Source of the DNA: Acidothermaceae bacterium
GTDB taxonomy: Bacteria > Actinomycetota > Actinomycetes > Acidothermales > Acidothermaceae
Length of the DNA: 16,706 bases
NCBI GenBank assembly: GCA_025925185.1
Contig: JAICLV010000043.1
Location: 1 to 16,706, forward strand
Direction of reading: 5' to 3'
The position numbers and the translations under genes are program-made. Positions 15,324-16,706 of the stretch are shown here, piece after piece; the stretch's first letter is position 1; every line of letters starts with the position of its first letter. Below the pieces are notes generated by a model that saw only the letters and a program-made list of their open reading frames with translations, made no database searches and was not told the origin of the DNA.

Positions 15324-15330
15324 ACACACC

Positions 15331-15684
15331 GTGGCGCAAAAGGTTCAGGTGACCTTCGTCGACGACCTCGACGGCAGCGCGGCAGACGAAACAATCCGAT
15401 TCGCCCTCGGCCGCGACACCTACGAGATCGACCTCAGCAAGGGCAACGCCAAGAAGCTACGCGACGCGTTGGCGGTCTACGTCAACGCCTCCCGTCGCGT
15501 AGGCGGTGGCCGCGGTCGCCCGGCGGGTCGCGCCACGACCCGGTCCCGTGGGCGCGGTCGGGCTAGCGCCGGCGGCGCCACCCCGGCGCAGATCCGGGCG
15601 TGGGCCAAGTCGCGCGGTATCAAGGTCAACGAGCGTGGCCGGATTGCGGCCGACATCGTCGCCAAGTACGAGGCGGCGCACTAG
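15331..15684 (+). CDS. lsr2: Lsr2-family nucleoid-associated protein (H-NS-like xenogeneic silencer)
   Basis: Lsr2 is a small basic protein that dimerises and oligomerises through its N-terminal domain and binds AT-rich DNA in the minor groove through a C-terminal RGR motif, silencing horizontally acquired genes. The protein has 117 residues. MAQKVQVTFVDDLDGSAADETIRFALGRDTYEIDLS (in part, 1-36) is the oligomerisation domain. A flexible Gly/Arg linker at about 55-83 (RGRPAGRATTRSRGRGRAS) follows, and the DNA-binding domain at 84-117 contains the core ERGRI (101-105). The GTG at 15331 has AAAGGA 8 nt upstream; frame continues upstream but without conserved sequence. The gene lies between argA and a strong terminator, as a separate small unit before clpC, the usual actinobacterial order. 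Confidence 0.96.
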   Translation: MAQKVQVTFVDDLDGSAADETIRFALGRDTYEIDLSKGNAKKLRDALAVYVNASRRVGGGRGRPAGRATTRSRGRGRASAGGATPAQIRAWAKSRGIKVNERGRIAADIVAKYEAAH

Positions 15685-15698
15685 CAGCCGGTGCGATC

Positions 15699-15737
15699 GC
15701 GAAGGGGCCCGCCGGTGACACCGGCGGGCCCCTTCGC
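15699..15737 (+). terminator. Perfect 19-bp palindromic terminator after lsr2
   Basis: The left arm GCGAAGGGGCCCGCCGGTG (15699-15717) is followed by a single central A and the exact complementary right arm CACCGGCGGGCCCCTTCGC (15719-15737). In RNA the central bases open to a small loop, leaving a very stable GC-rich stem. It starts 15 nt after the lsr2 stop and has no T-run, a common form in high-GC actinobacteria. Being symmetric, it could act on both strands. Confidence 0.88.
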
Positions 15738-15781
15738 AATGGGCGCGCCGGCGGCCTGTTCGCTGCTCGCCCGAGCCGGGG

Positions 15782-15829
15782 CCTCTCCTCGCCCCTCTCC
15801 TCGCCCCTCTCCTCGCCCTTCTCCTCGCC
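15782..15829. repeat. Four tandem 12-bp units
   Basis: The unit CCTCTCCTCGCC occurs three times exactly (15782-15793, 15794-15805, 15806-15817) and a fourth time with one change, CTTCTCCTCGCC (15818-15829). The strand bias is strong: pyrimidine-rich on +, purine-rich with repeated GAGGAGAG on -. It lies about 45 nt after the lsr2 terminator and is outside any gene. Confidence 0.93.
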
Positions 15830-16082
15830 GAGAGTGCAGTTTGAGTCGAGTTCTTGGCCCGTCGGACGACGTGACCTACACACTCGGCGCGTGCGCGGGC
15901 GCGTCGGCTGCTGCTGCCGCCCAGCCGACCCAGCCCGCCGTTCGCTGGCAGCGCAACCGCGGTTGGACCGCAGCGGAACACCGGCGAGCGGCGGGGAGTT
16001 TGAATCGATGCCGCCACTGAACGCGACCCCTCCGTCGTCCGACTCAGGTGATGAGACGGAAAGTTTGGTGGAAGCGCGCAAG

Positions 16083-16103
16083 TCTCGCCTGAATCTGGCG
16101 AGA
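16083..16103. repeat. 7-bp inverted repeat upstream of clpC, possible operator
   Basis: TCTCGCC (16083-16089) and GGCGAGA (16097-16103) are perfect inverted copies with a 7-nt spacer, TGAATCT. The half-site spacing is about 14 nt centre to centre, not far from one helical turn plus. It does not match the CIRCE or HAIR heat-shock operators, and its CGC-to-GCG spacing (9 nt) differs from the ClgR pattern I recall (5 nt). A regulator site or a small hairpin are both possible. Confidence 0.4.
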
Positions 16104-16262
16104 ACGATCCCGAGTCCGATGTTCGATCCCGATTTGCGACCCCCATGTGTGACCCGAAGTTCGTGTGACGCGTCGACCCATGCGGCGGTGGGCATGGACC
16201 TGCTGACTGATCACGAATGGGTCACCAACGGGGGTGGACAACGGTTTCGGGCACGCGGAAGG

Positions 16263-16283
16263 CCCCGTTCGCGGGGATAGCAT
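16263..16283 (+). promoter_or_regulatory. Probable clpC promoter -10 with adjacent hairpin
   Basis: TAGCAT at 16278-16283 fits the actinobacterial -10 pattern TANNNT, 63 nt before the clpC start. No good -35 is seen at 16-19 nt upstream. Immediately before it, CCCCG-TTCG-CGGGG (16263-16276) is a 5-bp stem closed by a TTCG tetraloop sequence, which could be an operator dyad. The assignment rests on motif and position only. Confidence 0.4.
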
Positions 16284-16332
16284 GCGAGAGGTAGGCACGT
16301 CGGCGTCCCAAAGCGCCGAGCCGGCCGACCAC

Positions 16333-16338
16333 GAGGAG
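16333..16338 (+). promoter_or_regulatory. clpC ribosome binding site
   Basis: GAGGAG at 16333-16338 lies 8 nt before the ATG at 16347, optimal spacing. It fixes the clpC start, which also gives the conserved N-terminus [13 protein letters not shown]. Confidence 0.8.
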
Positions 16339-16346
16339 CGAGAGCG

Positions 16347-16706
16347 ATGTTCGAGAGATTCACCGACCGAGCCCGGCGGGTTGTGGTGCTGGCCCAAGAA
16401 GAGGCCCGCATGCTCAACCACAACTACATCGGCACCGAGCACATCCTGCTCGGCCTGATCCACGAGGGTGAGGGCGTCGCGGCGAAGGCGCTCGAGAGTC
16501 TCGGCATCTCGCTCGAGGGCGTCCGTCAGCAGGTCGAGGAGATCATCGGCCAGGGTCAGCAGGCGCCGTCAGGGCACATCCCCTTCACCCCGCGCGCCAA
16601 GAAGGTGCTTGAGCTGAGCCTGCGCGAGGCGCTGCAGCTCGGCCACAATTACATCGGCACCGAGCACATCCTGCTCGGGCTCATCCGCGAGGGCGAGGGC
16701 GTCGCG
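16347..16706 (+). CDS. clpC: ATP-dependent Clp protease ATP-binding subunit ClpC (5' part, runs off window)
   Basis: ClpC is the AAA+ unfoldase that feeds substrates to the ClpP protease, and it is essential in several actinobacteria. The 120 visible residues form most of the N-terminal Clp_N domain, with its two characteristic repeats: [19 protein letters not shown] near residues 25-43 and [19 protein letters not shown] near 100-118. This domain binds adaptors and phospho-arginine-tagged substrates in related proteins. The ATPase modules, UVR region and ClpP loop lie beyond the window. The ATG has GAGGAG 8 nt upstream. It is preceded by a long non-coding region, which implies its own promoter and regulation separate from lsr2. 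Confidence 0.97.
   Translation, partial: MFERFTDRARRVVVLAQEEARMLNHNYIGTEHILLGLIHEGEGVAAKALESLGISLEGVRQQVEEIIGQGQQAPSGHIPFTPRAKKVLELSLREALQLGHNYIGTEHILLGLIREGEGVA

Larger units (their letters stand above)
15738..16346. other. About 600-nt gene-free region between lsr2 and clpC
   Basis: I see no credible gene here. The open frames on both strands have arginine/serine/proline-rich translations with no recognisable domain, and several run antisense through lsr2. The region holds a 12-bp tandem repeat (15782-15829), a pair of similar 12-nt motifs (AGTTTGAGTCGA at 15838 and AGTTTGAATCGA at 15997), a 7-bp inverted repeat (16083-16103), and a promoter-like segment with a small hairpin (16263-16283) before clpC. 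A long clpC leader or a small RNA is possible. Confidence 0.6.

Noticed and set aside
15457..16146. A 229-codon minus-strand open frame antisense to the lsr2 3' end and through the downstream region
   Set aside because: The translation is Arg/Ser/Ala-rich without a recognisable domain. It overlaps a certain gene and crosses the lsr2 terminator palindrome and the 12-bp repeat, which are typical of spurious high-GC frames.
16083..16283. A ClgR, CIRCE or HAIR operator upstream of clpC
   Set aside because: The dyad spacing and half-sites do not match the consensus forms I recall, and the TTCG hairpin lacks the expected GTTCGC-N5-GCG arrangement. A matrix scan would be needed.
1..16706. A mobile element, CRISPR array, phage or defence system
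   Set aside because: No transposase, integrase, terminal repeats, direct-repeat/spacer pattern or defence-type domain was found. All genes are core metabolism, translation, proteolysis or nucleoid functions on one strand.

Overview
The window reads as a chromosomal housekeeping segment of a high-GC actinobacterium. The evidence is the strongly G/C-biased third codon positions, many 4-nt ATGA/GTGA gene overlaps, GTG starts, an Lsr2 nucleoid protein, and a gene order close to the ftsH-folE-folP-folB-folK-(DUF3180)-(DUF2520)-panC-panD-coaX-lysS-lsr2-clpC block of Mycobacterium and relatives. I cannot fix the genus from sequence alone. All recognised genes are on the + strand, and no mobile element, CRISPR array, tRNA or rRNA was seen.

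Layout. (1) 1-1008: 3' end of ftsH, a membrane AAA+ zinc protease, with a Gly/Ser/Asn-rich tail. (2) 1034-5208: folate genes folE, folP, folB and folK, interrupted between folE and folP by an MprF/LysX-like membrane gene with a DUF2156 domain. (3) 5208-7534: three small-to-medium membrane proteins, namely one DUF3180 protein and two bacterial-PH (DUF304/YdbS-YdbT-like) proteins. (4) 7583-9818: a Rossmann/DUF2520 protein, panC and panD (pantothenate). (5) 9815-12387: nadB and nadC (de novo NAD). (6) 12387-13151: coaX (type III pantothenate kinase, first step from pantothenate to CoA). (7) 13184-15206: lysS and an argA-type amino-acid N-acetyltransferase. (8) 15331-15684: lsr2, followed by a 39-nt perfect palindromic terminator. 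(9) 15738-16346: a roughly 600-nt gene-free stretch with a 12-bp tandem repeat, dyads and a probable clpC promoter. (10) 16347-16706: 5' end of clpC.

How the genes fit together. The 12-kb run from folE to coaX is a cofactor super-cluster making tetrahydrofolate precursors, pantothenate/CoA and NAD. Most junctions overlap by 1 or 4 nt, so co-transcription and translational coupling are likely. PanD and NadB both consume L-aspartate and are directly coupled. CoaX uses the pantothenate made by PanC and PanD. A free-standing MprF-like lysyltransferase and a lysyl-tRNA synthetase lie in the same block; together they correspond to the two halves of the mycobacterial fusion protein LysX. FtsH and ClpC, two ATP-dependent proteolysis components, flank the block.

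The window is mostly conventional. The points most worth a second look are the MprF-like insertion in the folate operon, the PH-domain pair, the DUF2520 protein as a candidate pantothenate-pathway enzyme, the 9-bp-period microrepeats inside three otherwise conserved genes, the AT-rich lsr2 leader, and the structured clpC upstream region.
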